This document shows, in pieces, positions 8,558 to 17,816 of a DNA stretch of 32,064 bases; position 1 is the stretch's first letter, and every line of letters starts with the position of its first letter. Position numbers and translations under genes: made by a program. The DNA is from Prevotellaceae bacterium (GTDB lineage: Bacteria > Bacteroidota > Bacteroidia > Bacteroidales > UBA932). The notes beneath the pieces are model-generated. The model made no database searches and was not told the DNA's origin. It saw only the letters and a program-made list of their open reading frames with translations. The stretch spans positions 1-32,064 of the forward strand of contig JAISDB010000198.1 of NCBI GenBank assembly GCA_031265155.1. Reading direction: 5' to 3'.

Positions 8558-11500
8558 TTACCGTTTCAGCAATTCGGGCTTCACGACTTTTTCCCTTGCG
8601 CGCTGCTTGTATTTTATCAAGTCGTAAGCAACTGGCGTAGCAATGAATATTGATGAGAAAGTACCGAATATTATACCTACAGTCATGGCAAATGCAAAGC
8701 CGCGTATGACATCTCCGCCGAAGAAGAATATTACCAGAAGCACAAATACCGTTGAGGCGGATGTATTCAAAGTTCTGGCAAGAGTTGCATTTATTGCGTC
8801 GTTGATATTGTCTTTCAGCGGATGTTTGGGATACAGCCGGCGATATTCTCTGATACGGTCGAAGATAATCACCGTATCGTTGATTGAATATCCGATAATT
8901 GTCAGCATTGCTGCAATAAACGTTTGGTCGATTTCCATACCCCATGGGAAAATTCCTGCGCCAAACGAAAATACCGACATGGTAAACAGCGCATTTCCGG
9001 CAAGCGCCACAACGCCGCCAAATCCCCATTGCCATTGCGAAAAGCGAACTGCAATGTAGGCAAATATGAGGAAGAGTGAAATAATAACCGCCCAGATTGC
9101 TCTTCGCGTAATGTCGCTTGCTATTGTAGGACCTATTTTTTCAGAACTTATGATTCCGTTAGGATTGGTTTGCGTTGACACAAATTCATCAAAAGTTATA
9201 TCAGAATCGACAAATAAGCCTTTCAGAGCATTATACAATGCTATTTCAACTTCGGAATCCGCATTTTCCGACTGATCGCCGTATTTGTGTTTTGTTGTAA
9301 TTTTCATTTGGTTGGAATTGCCATACTGTTTTACTTCGGATGTTCCTTCAAGTTCACCCAGTAAAGCCTCGCGAACTTCATTTGATGTAACATTCCTGTC
9401 GAATTTGACGACATAGGTTCTTCCTCCCGTAAAATCAACTCCCTGGCTGAATCCTTTTGTAAACATTATTGCCAGTCCGGCAAGCAATACAATAGCAACA
9501 ACTGTAAATACCTTTTTACGCGCTTCTATAAATTTGAATTTTGTATTTTTTAAAAAATGTAACGACCACGAAAATCCGAACTTGATGTTTTTACCTCGAT
9601 TCAGCAGCCATTCAAAAATCAGTCGCGAAATAAATATTGATGTAAACAGCGATGTTACAATACCAATTATAAGCGTAGTTGCAAAACCTTTCACCGGACC
9701 TGTTCCATACGAAAGCAGTACTATACCTGCTATAAGCGTTGTCAACTGTCCATCGATAATTGCCGAATATGCATTTTTGTATCCATCGGCTATAGCCAGA
9801 CGCAAAGCTTTCCCGGCGATATGTTCTTCCTTGATGCGTTCATAAATAATGATATTTGCATCTATCGCCATGCCAAGCGTCAACACTATACCGGCAATAC
9901 CGGGCATTGTGAGTACTGCTCCGAATGACGCCAAAACTCCGAAAATAAGAAATACGTTTACTACCAGAGCTATGTTTGCCGCCAAGCCTGCCGTATTGTA
10001 GAAAAGCCACAGATAAATAAGAATTACCAGAAATGCCAGTATAAACGACAGCATTCCCGCATCGATTGATTCCTTGCCAAGCGTTGGTCCTACGACAGCT
10101 TCCTGAACTATATGGGCGGGAGCGGGCATTTTACCCGAACTCAAAACGTTTACCAAATCGTCGGCTTCCTGAGTAGTGAACTGCCCTGTAATCTGTGAAG
10201 ACCCTCCTGTGATTTCCTGATTAACGTTGGGATATGAATAAACAAATCCATCAAGAACAACCGCTATCTCGCGACGTATGTTGTTTTTGGTAAGTTGCGC
10301 CCATGTTTTTGTGCCTTGATTGTTCATCGACATGCTTACGTAGGGAAACGAGCCTGTTGCCTGATTAAATTCTCTGCGCGCGTCAACTATGGCATCTCCC
10401 GCGAGAGGAGCTTCGTTGCCGTATCGTGGATTAAGTTTTATAGCTATCAGTTCATAATATACGCCTTCCGTTCCGAACGGCTTGCTTGTCCACACAAAAC
10501 GCAGGTTGTTGGGTTTCATCATGCTTATTTGCGGAAGCGCCAGCATTTCCATTATTTTTGCCGTATCGCGATAATGTGCGCGACCTACGCAGGCTTTTTT
10601 ATATCTTTCGTTGTTTCTGTCAACGTCGTAATTCAGGCTTAATATTGACAATAGCGGATACTGTTCCCTTAAATTTTGCTGTGCCTGTTCCGACATGCCT
10701 GTGCTGTCCTGACCGAGTTTGCTGAGCAGAGTATCGGTTTCGGACGGATTGTCGGCTGCTGCAAGTAAATCGCTGTTTTCGGCAACAGTGTCTGCGGCTG
10801 TTGAACTTGCCGAAGTTACGTCAGATGCAGACCGGTTTAATGCTTTTTCGGCATCCTGCAATTCTTTTATTCTTTTGTCGGAATCCACGATATACTGGCT
10901 AATGCCTTCGATTCGACAGTCGAATGTTTCCCAAAATTCGAGACTTGCCGTTCCCTGCAGGAGCTTGCGCACGCGTTCGGGTTCCTTTACGCCGGGTAAT
11001 TCAACCAGAATTCTGCCGGAATTGCCTACCTTTTGAATATTCGGCGCAACAACTCCGAAGCGGTCGATACGGTTACGAAGCACGTTGAACGAACTGTTTA
11101 TGGTACTTTCAACCTGAGCGGCTATGAATTTTATTACATCTTCGTTGGATGTGGAATGTGTTATGTCCTTTATTTTTCCATCGTATGAAACGAAAACAGA
11201 CGCCATTGGCTTACCGGGTGCAATTTCTCTCCATGTTTCATCAAACAGCGTCAGGAAATCTCTTCCGCTATTGGTGTATTTTGTCATGGTTGTAGAAAGT
11301 ATCTGCTGAAAATCAGGATCATTGCCATTGTTTACCAGCGCTTTTATCATATCGGCAACCGAAACTTCGAGCATGACATTCATACCGCCTTTAAGGTCAA
11401 GACCGAGAGCCAGCGCTTTTTCCTGACATTCTTTATAAGTGAATAACCCAAACGGATATACGTTATCTGCCGCTATTGAATCGAGATAAGCTGTTTGCTT

Positions 11501-11659
11501 GATTTCGTCGATTCTTGTTATTCCATTTTCATCCACAACTGTTGCAAATGCTTCTGCAGCGCTTTCAACGCGGCTTGTTACCAATGTAAACGATAATTGA
11601 TACATACAAGCCAAAATCAAAAGAACAGTTATAAGTTTGATAGTTCCTTTACTTTGCAT
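8558..11659 (-). CDS. secDF: Protein translocase SecDF fusion
   Basis: SecD: GLDLKGGMNVMLEV, LVELPGVKEPERVRKLLQGTASLEFWET. SecF: QGVDFTGGRTYVVKF, TIIGYSINDTVIIFDRIRE. One 1033-aa ORF. Confidence 0.96.
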   Translation of the reverse strand: MQSKGTIKLITVLLILACMYQLSFTLVTSRVESAAEAFATVVDENGITRIDEIKQTAYLDSIAADNVYPFGLFTYKECQEKALALGLDLKGGMNVMLEVSVADMIKALVNNGNDPDFQQILSTTMTKYTNSGRDFLTLFDETWREIAPGKPMASVFVSYDGKIKDITHSTSNEDVIKFIAAQVESTINSSFNVLRNRIDRFGVVAPNIQKVGNSGRILVELPGVKEPERVRKLLQGTASLEFWETFDCRIEGISQYIVDSDKRIKELQDAEKALNRSASDVTSASSTAADTVAENSDLLAAADNPSETDTLLSKLGQDSTGMSEQAQQNLREQYPLLSILSLNYDVDRNNERYKKACVGRAHYRDTAKIMEMLALPQISMMKPNNLRFVWTSKPFGTEGVYYELIAIKLNPRYGNEAPLAGDAIVDARREFNQATGSFPYVSMSMNNQGTKTWAQLTKNNIRREIAVVLDGFVYSYPNVNQEITGGSSQITGQFTTQEADDLVNVLSSGKMPAPAHIVQEAVVGPTLGKESIDAGMLSFILAFLVILIYLWLFYNTAGLAANIALVVNVFLIFGVLASFGAVLTMPGIAGIVLTLGMAIDANIIIYERIKEEHIAGKALRLAIADGYKNAYSAIIDGQLTTLIAGIVLLSYGTGPVKGFATTLIIGIVTSLFTSIFISRLIFEWLLNRGKNIKFGFSWSLHFLKNTKFKFIEARKKVFTVVAIVLLAGLAIMFTKGFSQGVDFTGGRTYVVKFDRNVTSNEVREALLGELEGTSEVKQYGNSNQMKITTKHKYGDQSENADSEVEIALYNALKGLFVDSDITFDEFVSTQTNPNGIISSEKIGPTIASDITRRAIWAVIISLFLIFAYIAVRFSQWQWGFGGVVALAGNALFTMSVFSFGAGIFPWGMEIDQTFIAAMLTIIGYSINDTVIIFDRIREYRRLYPKHPLKDNINDAINATLARTLNTSASTVFVLLVIFFFGGDVIRGFAFAMTVGIIFGTFSSIFIATPVAYDLIKYKQRAREKVVKPELLKR

Positions 11660-11705
11660 ATTTTTTGATATTTAATATTTCACGTAACTTTTCACAATTG
11701 AGGCG

Positions 11706-11713
11706 CAAAGTTA
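11706..11713 (-). promoter_or_regulatory. -7 box TAACTTTG for secDF
   Basis: Plus-strand CAAAGTTA, about 47 nt upstream of the secDF ATG. Confidence 0.5.
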
Positions 11714-11931
11714 ATACTTTTTTCAATTTGTAGATAATGATAATCGTTTTTTTTTAATTTTAGCGTCTAATTTTATGACCGGAGTGATATTTTTTAATGA
11801 AAAAAAATGATTTTGATATTAAGAAGCTGTTTTGAATTTATGATTACTTAATACAGTATGTTTAATTCCGGCTGGTTCATTGGAGTATATTTATTATCTT
11901 ATTTGACTATCAAATAAATAATTACAAAAAG

Positions 11932-12090
11932 ATGAATAAAGCGTACTGTCCGGCTGACCTGATGGCAGGTTATGGAAAAACCGGCAGGCTGCAAAAAAGA
12001 AAGAGAAAACATTCGTTACGGGAAATCATGAATACACTTTTCCACATGATTAAAACCGGCTGTCAGTGGCGGTTATCCTGCTCACTTAAA
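11932..12090 (+). pseudogene. Remnant of an IS5-type (DUF4096-like) transposase N-terminus
   Basis: KRKRKHSLREIMNTLFHMIKTGCQWRL resembles the conserved LREIxNAIFYxxKTGCQWRxLP motif; homology stops before the catalytic domain. Confidence 0.6.
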
Positions 12091-12128
12091 CCCCATAATA
12101 GGGAATTAAAGTTACGAATTACAAAAAC

Positions 12129-12210
12129 GAGGCGTATCGTCTTGTCAAAAGATGCGTATCGTTTTGTCAAAAGATGCGTACCGTTTTGTCAAAAGATGCG
12201 TACCGTTTTT
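12129..12210. repeat. Tandem array, about 3.7 copies of a 22-bp unit GATGCGTACCGTTTTGTCAAAA
   Basis: Units at 12129, 12151, 12173 and partial at 12195: gaggcgtatcgtcttgtcaaaa, gatgcgtatcgttttgtcaaaa, gatgcgtaccgttttgtcaaaa, gatgcgtaccgttttt. Confidence 0.95.
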
Positions 12211-12397
12211 ATGGGCAGTAAAGCAGGTTGTAAATGTATTTCAAAAATTATCGAAGCGGTACCTGTGCCATTCTCTGAAATTCGGCAATATTGTTTTTAT
12301 CCGTTTTATTTTGCGTGAAATGATTTCTGTTTCCTGTTTTTCGCGCCTGCAACATTCCGTATTTTCAGGCTGATCCAGAAATCATAATTGTTTTTAC

Positions 12398-12405
12398 TAT
12401 CTTTG
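12398..12405 (+). promoter_or_regulatory. -7 box TATCTTTG for ileS
   Basis: TAnnTTTG match 34 nt upstream of the ileS ATG. Confidence 0.55.
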
Positions 12406-12439
12406 CGGCTAAATTTTTATTGAAATATCTTTAACTGTT

Positions 12440-15400
12440 ATGAAATTCAAAGAATATAAAAGTCTTGATTTAACGCAAATCAACAATGACATCCTGAAAA
12501 AATGGGACGAAGAAAATACATTCGACCGTAGCATCGAAATACGCAAGGGATGTCCTGTTTTTACTTTTTACGAAGGACCTCCGTCTGCAAACGGCATGCC
12601 GGGAATACATCATGTTATGGCTCGCGCAATAAAGGATATTTTTTGCAGATACAAAACTCAAAAGGGATTTCTGGTAAAGCGAAAAGCCGGCTGGGATACT
12701 CACGGATTGCCCGTAGAACTTGGCGTTGAAAAAATGCTTGGAATAACAAAAGAAGACATAGGTAAAAAGATATCTGTTGATGAATACAATGCCGCCTGTC
12801 GCAGGGAAGTGATGAAATATACCGAACTTTGGGAAAAGCTTACACGCCAAATGGGTTACTGGATTGACATGAGCGACCCTTATGTTACTTACGACAGCGA
12901 TTACATGGAAACATTATGGTTTCTCCTGAAAGATTTGTATAACAAGAACCTGCTATATAAAGGCTACACCATACAGCCGTATTCGCCTGCGGCAGGAACA
13001 GGGCTCAGCACGCACGAACTCAATCAGCCCGGCTGCTACCGCGATGTAAAGGATACAACGGTAACCGCTCAATTTAAAATCATACGAAACGAAAAATCGG
13101 AGTTTCTTTTTAATGATGTTAACGGCAATTCGGACATATACTTTCTTGCGTGGACAACAACGCCGTGGACTTTGCCATCAAACACCGCTCTTTGCGTTGG
13201 AGAAAAAATTGCATATTGCACCGTAAAGTCCGAAAATCCATACACCCGAAAAGAATGTGTTTTTATCCTTGCAAAAGATTTGGTTTCAAAACATTTTAAC
13301 GAAAAGATACACTTTGAAATCTTAAAGGAATACTCGGGAAAAAGTTTTATTGACATCCGATACGAACAGCTTATTGCATGGATAAATCCTCGCGGCGATG
13401 CATTTCGCGTAATTGCCGGCGATTATGTTACAACCGATGATGGCACGGGAATTGTGCATATTGCGCCGACTTTCGGAGCCGATGATGCCCGCGTGGCAAA
13501 AACGGCAAACATTCCTCCTCTGCATTTAGTCGACAAAAACGGGAATATGCAGCCTATGGTTGATCGTAGCGGAAAATTTTTCGATATCGAAGATTTGGAT
13601 GCCGGCTTTGCTGAAAAATATGTTGATGAAAGCTATAGGCAATATGCCGGAAGGTTTGTTAAAAACGATTACGACAAAAACCTCACCGAAAAAGATACGA
13701 CTTTGGATATCGATTTGTGCGTGATGCTCAAACAGGAAAATAAAGCGTTCAAAATCGAAAAGCACGTTCATACGTATCCGCATTGCTGGCGAACCGACAA
13801 ACCTGTTATTTACTATCCTCTCGACTCGTGGTTCATAAAAACTACAGCACGGAAAGACGCAATGGTCGAGTTGAACCGCACAATAAAATGGAAACCCGAA
13901 AGCACTGGAACGGGGCGTTTCGAGAAATGGCTCGAAAATCTTCAGGACTGGAACCTTTCACGAACTCGATACTGGGGAACGCCTCTGCCTGTCTGGCGTA
14001 CAGCCGATGGAAACGAGCAGAAATGCATAGGTTCCATAGAGGAACTTTACAGCGAGATAGAAAAATCGGTATCGGCAGGCTTAATGAACGAAAATCCGTA
14101 CAGGGCAAAAGGCTTTACGGTTGGCGATTTTTCAAAAGAGAATTACGGGAAAATCGATTTGCACCGTCCCTATATCGACGATATTGTTCTGATTTCGGAA
14201 AAGGGCGAACCTATGAAGCGCGAACTTGATTTGATTGACGTATGGTTTGATTCGGGAGCAATGCCTTTTGCCCAGCAGCATTATATGGGAAAAATATCAG
14301 ACGCTTTCCCTGCCGATTTTATTGCCGAAGGCGTTGACCAGACTCGCGGCTGGTTTTTTACGCTTCATGCAATAGCAACGATGGTAAAAGGCTGCGTTTC
14401 ATTTAAAAATGTAATTTCAAACGGTCTTGTTCTTGATAAAAACGGAAATAAAATGAGTAAGCGCCTTGGCAATGCCGTCGAGCCGTTTGCCGTAATGAAC
14501 GAATATGGAAGCGATACTCTTCGCTGGTATATGATAACAAATTCGCAGCCGTGGGACAATCTTAAATTTGACATAGCCGGCGTTGATGAAGTTAAGCGCA
14601 AATTTTTCGGAACGCTTTACAACACATATTCGTTTTTTGCGCTCTATGCAAATGTTGACAGCTACAGGGGCAACGAGACTGAAACGCCGATTGATGAACG
14701 TCCGGAAATTGATGTGTGGATAATTTCGCTACTGAACTCGCTGATTAAGGAAGTTGAAAACGCTTACGAAAATTATGAACCCACACGCGCAGGACGGGCA
14801 ATACAGGATTTTGTTATCGACAACCTGAGCAACTGGTATGTACGCCTGAACCGTAAACGCTTTTGGGGAGGAAAAATGAATGCAGATAAACTTGCCGCAT
14901 ATCAAACGCTGCAGCAGTGTTTGCAAACGGTTGCGCTGCTTGCTGCACCAATAGCGCCTTTCTTTTGCGATAATCTGTTTTGCGATTTGAATGAAACAAG
15001 CCATAGATACAGTGAAAATTCGGTGCATTTGGCAGATTTTCCTGTTTGCGATGAAACGCTGATAAACGCCGGTCTTGAAGATAAAATGAACCTTGCACAG
15101 CAGGTGTGTTCCATGGTGCTGGCTCTTCGCCGCAAAGCAAATAAAAAAGTGCGTCAGCCGCTTCGGAAAATCATGATTCCCGTTTCAAACGAAGATATGA
15201 AAAACAGTCTCGAAGCCGTTAAGCAGTTAATACTTAATGAAGTAAACATAAAAGAACTGGAATTTCTGGACGATGCTACAGGAATAATCATAAAGAAGAT
15301 CAAACCTGATTTCAAAACACTGGGAAAAATCTACGGCAGGCAAATGAAAGAAATTTCGACTGCGCTTTCGGGATTTTCGCAGCATGACATTACCGTTTTG

Positions 15401-15814
15401 GAAAATCAGTCGAAACTGACTTTAAATTTACCTTCGGGAGATGTAAATATTACTCTTGAAGATGTTGAGATAACTTTCGAAGATATTCCGGGCATGCTTG
15501 TTGCAACCGAAGGAAAACTTACAGTAGCCGTGGATACGGCAATTACGCCCGAACTGTTTAATGAAGGTATTGCCCGCGAAATTGTCAACAGAATACAAAA
15601 CATACGCAAAAACAGCAACTTTGATGTAACCGACAAAATCAACATTCATATCGAAAAAAACGACGTGATAGTGAAGGCGGTAAGCTCGTTTTACGATTAC
15701 ATATCCACGCAAACTCTTGCCGCAAAAATCAATTTTGAAGACCGTATTGAAGATGGCAATGTTTTGGACTTGGATGATATTTATGTAAAGGCAAAAGTTG
15801 AGAAATTATTGTGA
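12440..15814 (+). CDS. ileS: Isoleucyl-tRNA synthetase
   Basis: FTFYEGPPSANGMPGIHHVMARAIKDIFCRYKTQKG, AWTTTPWTLPSNTAL, KMSKRLGNAVEP. Confidence 0.97.
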   Translation: MKFKEYKSLDLTQINNDILKKWDEENTFDRSIEIRKGCPVFTFYEGPPSANGMPGIHHVMARAIKDIFCRYKTQKGFLVKRKAGWDTHGLPVELGVEKMLGITKEDIGKKISVDEYNAACRREVMKYTELWEKLTRQMGYWIDMSDPYVTYDSDYMETLWFLLKDLYNKNLLYKGYTIQPYSPAAGTGLSTHELNQPGCYRDVKDTTVTAQFKIIRNEKSEFLFNDVNGNSDIYFLAWTTTPWTLPSNTALCVGEKIAYCTVKSENPYTRKECVFILAKDLVSKHFNEKIHFEILKEYSGKSFIDIRYEQLIAWINPRGDAFRVIAGDYVTTDDGTGIVHIAPTFGADDARVAKTANIPPLHLVDKNGNMQPMVDRSGKFFDIEDLDAGFAEKYVDESYRQYAGRFVKNDYDKNLTEKDTTLDIDLCVMLKQENKAFKIEKHVHTYPHCWRTDKPVIYYPLDSWFIKTTARKDAMVELNRTIKWKPESTGTGRFEKWLENLQDWNLSRTRYWGTPLPVWRTADGNEQKCIGSIEELYSEIEKSVSAGLMNENPYRAKGFTVGDFSKENYGKIDLHRPYIDDIVLISEKGEPMKRELDLIDVWFDSGAMPFAQQHYMGKISDAFPADFIAEGVDQTRGWFFTLHAIATMVKGCVSFKNVISNGLVLDKNGNKMSKRLGNAVEPFAVMNEYGSDTLRWYMITNSQPWDNLKFDIAGVDEVKRKFFGTLYNTYSFFALYANVDSYRGNETETPIDERPEIDVWIISLLNSLIKEVENAYENYEPTRAGRAIQDFVIDNLSNWYVRLNRKRFWGGKMNADKLAAYQTLQQCLQTVALLAAPIAPFFCDNLFCDLNETSHRYSENSVHLADFPVCDETLINAGLEDKMNLAQQVCSMVLALRRKANKKVRQPLRKIMIPVSNEDMKNSLEAVKQLILNEVNIKELEFLDDATGIIIKKIKPDFKTLGKIYGRQMKEISTALSGFSQHDITVLENQSKLTLNLPSGDVNITLEDVEITFEDIPGMLVATEGKLTVAVDTAITPELFNEGIAREIVNRIQNIRKNSNFDVTDKINIHIEKNDVIVKAVSSFYDYISTQTLAAKINFEDRIEDGNVLDLDDIYVKAKVEKLL

Positions 15815-15839
15815 TAAATAGGATATTAATTTTTTTTTG

Positions 15840-15847
15840 TACATTTG
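15840..15847 (+). promoter_or_regulatory. -7 box TACATTTG for the TraR/DksA-like gene
   Basis: TAnnTTTG match 29 nt upstream of ATG 15877. Confidence 0.5.
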
Positions 15848-15876
15848 CGCATTTTTAGGATGTACCAAAATATTAA

Positions 15877-16902
15877 ATGAAAGAGATTATGGCAGTGAAA
15901 AATACTAAAACAACTAAAAAAACAGCAGATAAAAAAAGCGATGCTGTGAAAAAAGCAAAAGCAGTAAAGAAAAGCGAAGTAAAAAAAACTGTAACGAAAA
16001 AGGTTGCAGGTAAAAATACTGTTGACGCAAAATTATTAAAAACAGTAGAAACCAAAGCAAAAAAATCTGCAAAGGCAGTCAAGCCTGCAGAAAAAATCGT
16101 AAACAAAGCGGTTTCAACAAAACAGACAGCTAAAAAAGCTGTCAAAAAAGTTATTAAAAAAACAGCTGTTGCAAAAGTAAAAGCGGCAGCTAAAAAAAAT
16201 ACAGATAAAGCAGCTTCAACGAAAAAAGCGGCAAAGACAGCTAAAACCGCAGCTAAAAAAGCTGTCAAAAAAACTGCTGATGCCAAAGTAAAAAAAGTTG
16301 CAGCTAAAAAAAGTACAGACAAAGCAGCTTCAACGAAAAAAGCGGCAAAAACGACTAAAATCGCAGCTAAAAAAGCTGTCAAAAAAACTGCTGATGCAAC
16401 AGTAAAACAAGTTGAAAAAGTAATCGAAGAGCAAATAAACGAAAAATCTGCTGTTAAAAAAATAGCGGCAAAGGAAATAGCAAAGCCAATACAAAAAACG
16501 CTAACAGCAAAAAAAACTGCGGAACCGCAGCCTCCTCGCATAAGATATTCGGATATGGAACTTGCAGATTTCAAGCAGCGAATTCTCAATCGGCTCGAAA
16601 GGGAAAGAAACAATTATGAGCTTTTGAAATCGACAATATCGCACGGAGGAAGCAACGATACCGAAGATACTTCTCCATCGTTCAAAATTCTGGAAGACGG
16701 AGCGGCAACTCTGTCAAAAGAAGAATCGGGACAGCAGCTTGAGCGAATAAAGAAATTTATTTTAGACTTGGAAAGAGCGCTGGTTCGCATCGAAAACAAA
16801 ACTTACGGAATATGCCGTGAAACAGGCAAGTTAATTTCAAAAGAACGTTTATATGCCGTACCTCATGCAACATTGAGCATTGAAGCAAAAAACAAAAGAT
16901 AA
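15877..16902 (+). CDS. TraR/DksA-family protein with about 200-residue Lys/Ala-rich histone-H1-like N-terminal tail
   Basis: N-terminus of KKAAK/AAKKAVKKTADAK repeats; C-terminus RYSDMELADFKQRILNRLERERNNYELLKS...DTEDTSPSFKILEDGAATLSKEE...RIENKTYGICRETGKLISKERLYAVPHATLSIEAK. Confidence 0.9.
   Translation: MKEIMAVKNTKTTKKTADKKSDAVKKAKAVKKSEVKKTVTKKVAGKNTVDAKLLKTVETKAKKSAKAVKPAEKIVNKAVSTKQTAKKAVKKVIKKTAVAKVKAAAKKNTDKAASTKKAAKTAKTAAKKAVKKTADAKVKKVAAKKSTDKAASTKKAAKTTKIAAKKAVKKTADATVKQVEKVIEEQINEKSAVKKIAAKEIAKPIQKTLTAKKTAEPQPPRIRYSDMELADFKQRILNRLERERNNYELLKSTISHGGSNDTEDTSPSFKILEDGAATLSKEESGQQLERIKKFILDLERALVRIENKTYGICRETGKLISKERLYAVPHATLSIEAKNKR
16201..16410 (+). repeat. 114-bp (38-codon) tandem duplication in the Lys/Ala tail, second copy partial
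   Basis: acagataaagcagcttcaacgaaaaaagcggcaaa... at 16201 and acagacaaagcagcttcaacgaaaaaagcggcaaa... at 16315. Confidence 0.88.
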
Positions 16903-16921
16903 TCCCTGATGAACGCAATTT

Positions 16922-16962
16922 ACGACTCGAAGCAAGTAAACTGAACTCGAGTCGTTTTTTTT
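16922..16962 (+). terminator. Rho-independent terminator after the TraR/DksA-like gene
   Basis: ACGACTCGA (16922-16930) pairs with TCGAGTCGT (16947-16955), followed by a T tract. Confidence 0.8.
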
Positions 16963-16973
16963 AATACAAAATT

Positions 16974-17597
16974 ATGTTGACAAACAAAAAATCAATATTG
17001 GCAATAAGCACTATTATCATAATCTTACTTATCGACCAGATTGTGAAAATACTTGTAAAAACAAACATGCAGCTTGGCGACAGCATACTTGTATTCGGCA
17101 ACTGGTTTCAAATATGTTTTACCGAAAATTCGGGATTTGCTTTTGGCATGGAGTTCGGCGGCGGGCAATGGGGAAAACTTTTTCTGTCGATTGTCAGAAT
17201 ATTTGCAATTTGCATAATAGCCTGGCTACTGATAAAAATAATTCGTCAAAAATATTCTTCCGCTTTCATAATCGGTATTGCGGCGCTGCTTGCAGGCGCA
17301 GCAGGAAACATTATCGACAGCGTTTTTTACGGACAGATTTTCAGCGATTCATACGGACATGTTGCGGCAATGTTTCCCGAAGGCGGAGGATATGCCCCGC
17401 TTCTTCAGGGAAGAGTTGTTGACATGCTTTATTTTCCGATACTTGCAGGTCATTTTCCATCATGGTTTCCGTTTTGGGGAGGCGAGGAATTTATATTTTT
17501 CAGACCGATATTCAATATTGCCGACTCGGCAATCACAGTTTCAATACTTTACATTATAATCTTCCAGCGAAAAAATGTCGCAAAATTATTGAAATAA
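16974..17597 (+). CDS. lspA: Lipoprotein signal peptidase (signal peptidase II)
   Basis: IDQIVKILV, ENSGFAFGMEF, GAAGNIIDSVFYG, FNIADSAITV catalytic motifs, Bacteroidetes-type insertion. Confidence 0.95.
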   Translation: MLTNKKSILAISTIIIILLIDQIVKILVKTNMQLGDSILVFGNWFQICFTENSGFAFGMEFGGGQWGKLFLSIVRIFAICIIAWLLIKIIRQKYSSAFIIGIAALLAGAAGNIIDSVFYGQIFSDSYGHVAAMFPEGGGYAPLLQGRVVDMLYFPILAGHFPSWFPFWGGEEFIFFRPIFNIADSAITVSILYIIIFQRKNVAKLLK

Positions 17598-17616
17598 TAT
17601 TTTCTTTACATATATT

Positions 17617-17660
17617 AAACTGATTTTCACCTCAAAAGTGAAAGTCAGTTTAGTTTTTTT
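17617..17660 (+). terminator. Rho-independent terminator after lspA
   Basis: AAACTGATTTTCAC pairs with GTGAAAGTCAGTTT (14-bp stem, one G-U), then TAGTTTTTTTT. Confidence 0.87.
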
Positions 17661-17662
17661 TA

Positions 17663-17670
17663 TATCTTTG
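17663..17670 (+). promoter_or_regulatory. -7 box TATCTTTG, distal candidate promoter upstream of metG
   Basis: TAnnTTTG match about 150 nt upstream of metG. Confidence 0.4.
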
Positions 17671-17788
17671 TACAACATATTGTAATAAAGTATTATTTTC
17701 CCGAAGATGTCTGCTTATGCGCAGGAAACGGCTAATTTGCCAATGGCGGTTAACTTTTATCAAACTACAATATTCATTATTATTTTAT

Positions 17789-17796
17789 TACCTTTG
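17789..17796 (+). promoter_or_regulatory. -7 box TACCTTTG for metG
   Basis: TAnnTTTG match 20 nt upstream of the metG ATG. Confidence 0.55.
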
Positions 17797-17816
17797 CGGA
17801 CTAAAATTTATTATAT

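Noticed and set aside
8643-11309. Several plus-strand ORFs opposite secDF
   Set aside because: Shadow ORFs; the minus strand encodes a well-conserved SecDF.
11932-12318. Functional transposase
   Set aside because: Only the N-terminal motif is recognisable; the catalytic domain is absent and the frame runs into tandem repeats.
12152-12373. 73-aa ORF as a real gene
   Set aside because: Its start lies in the 22-bp array and it has no recognisable domain; probably reads repeat and remnant sequence.
15873-16613. 246-aa minus-strand ORF rich in Phe/Ala
   Set aside because: Antisense artefact of the AAA/GCA-rich basic tail; the plus strand encodes a recognisable TraR/DksA-family protein.
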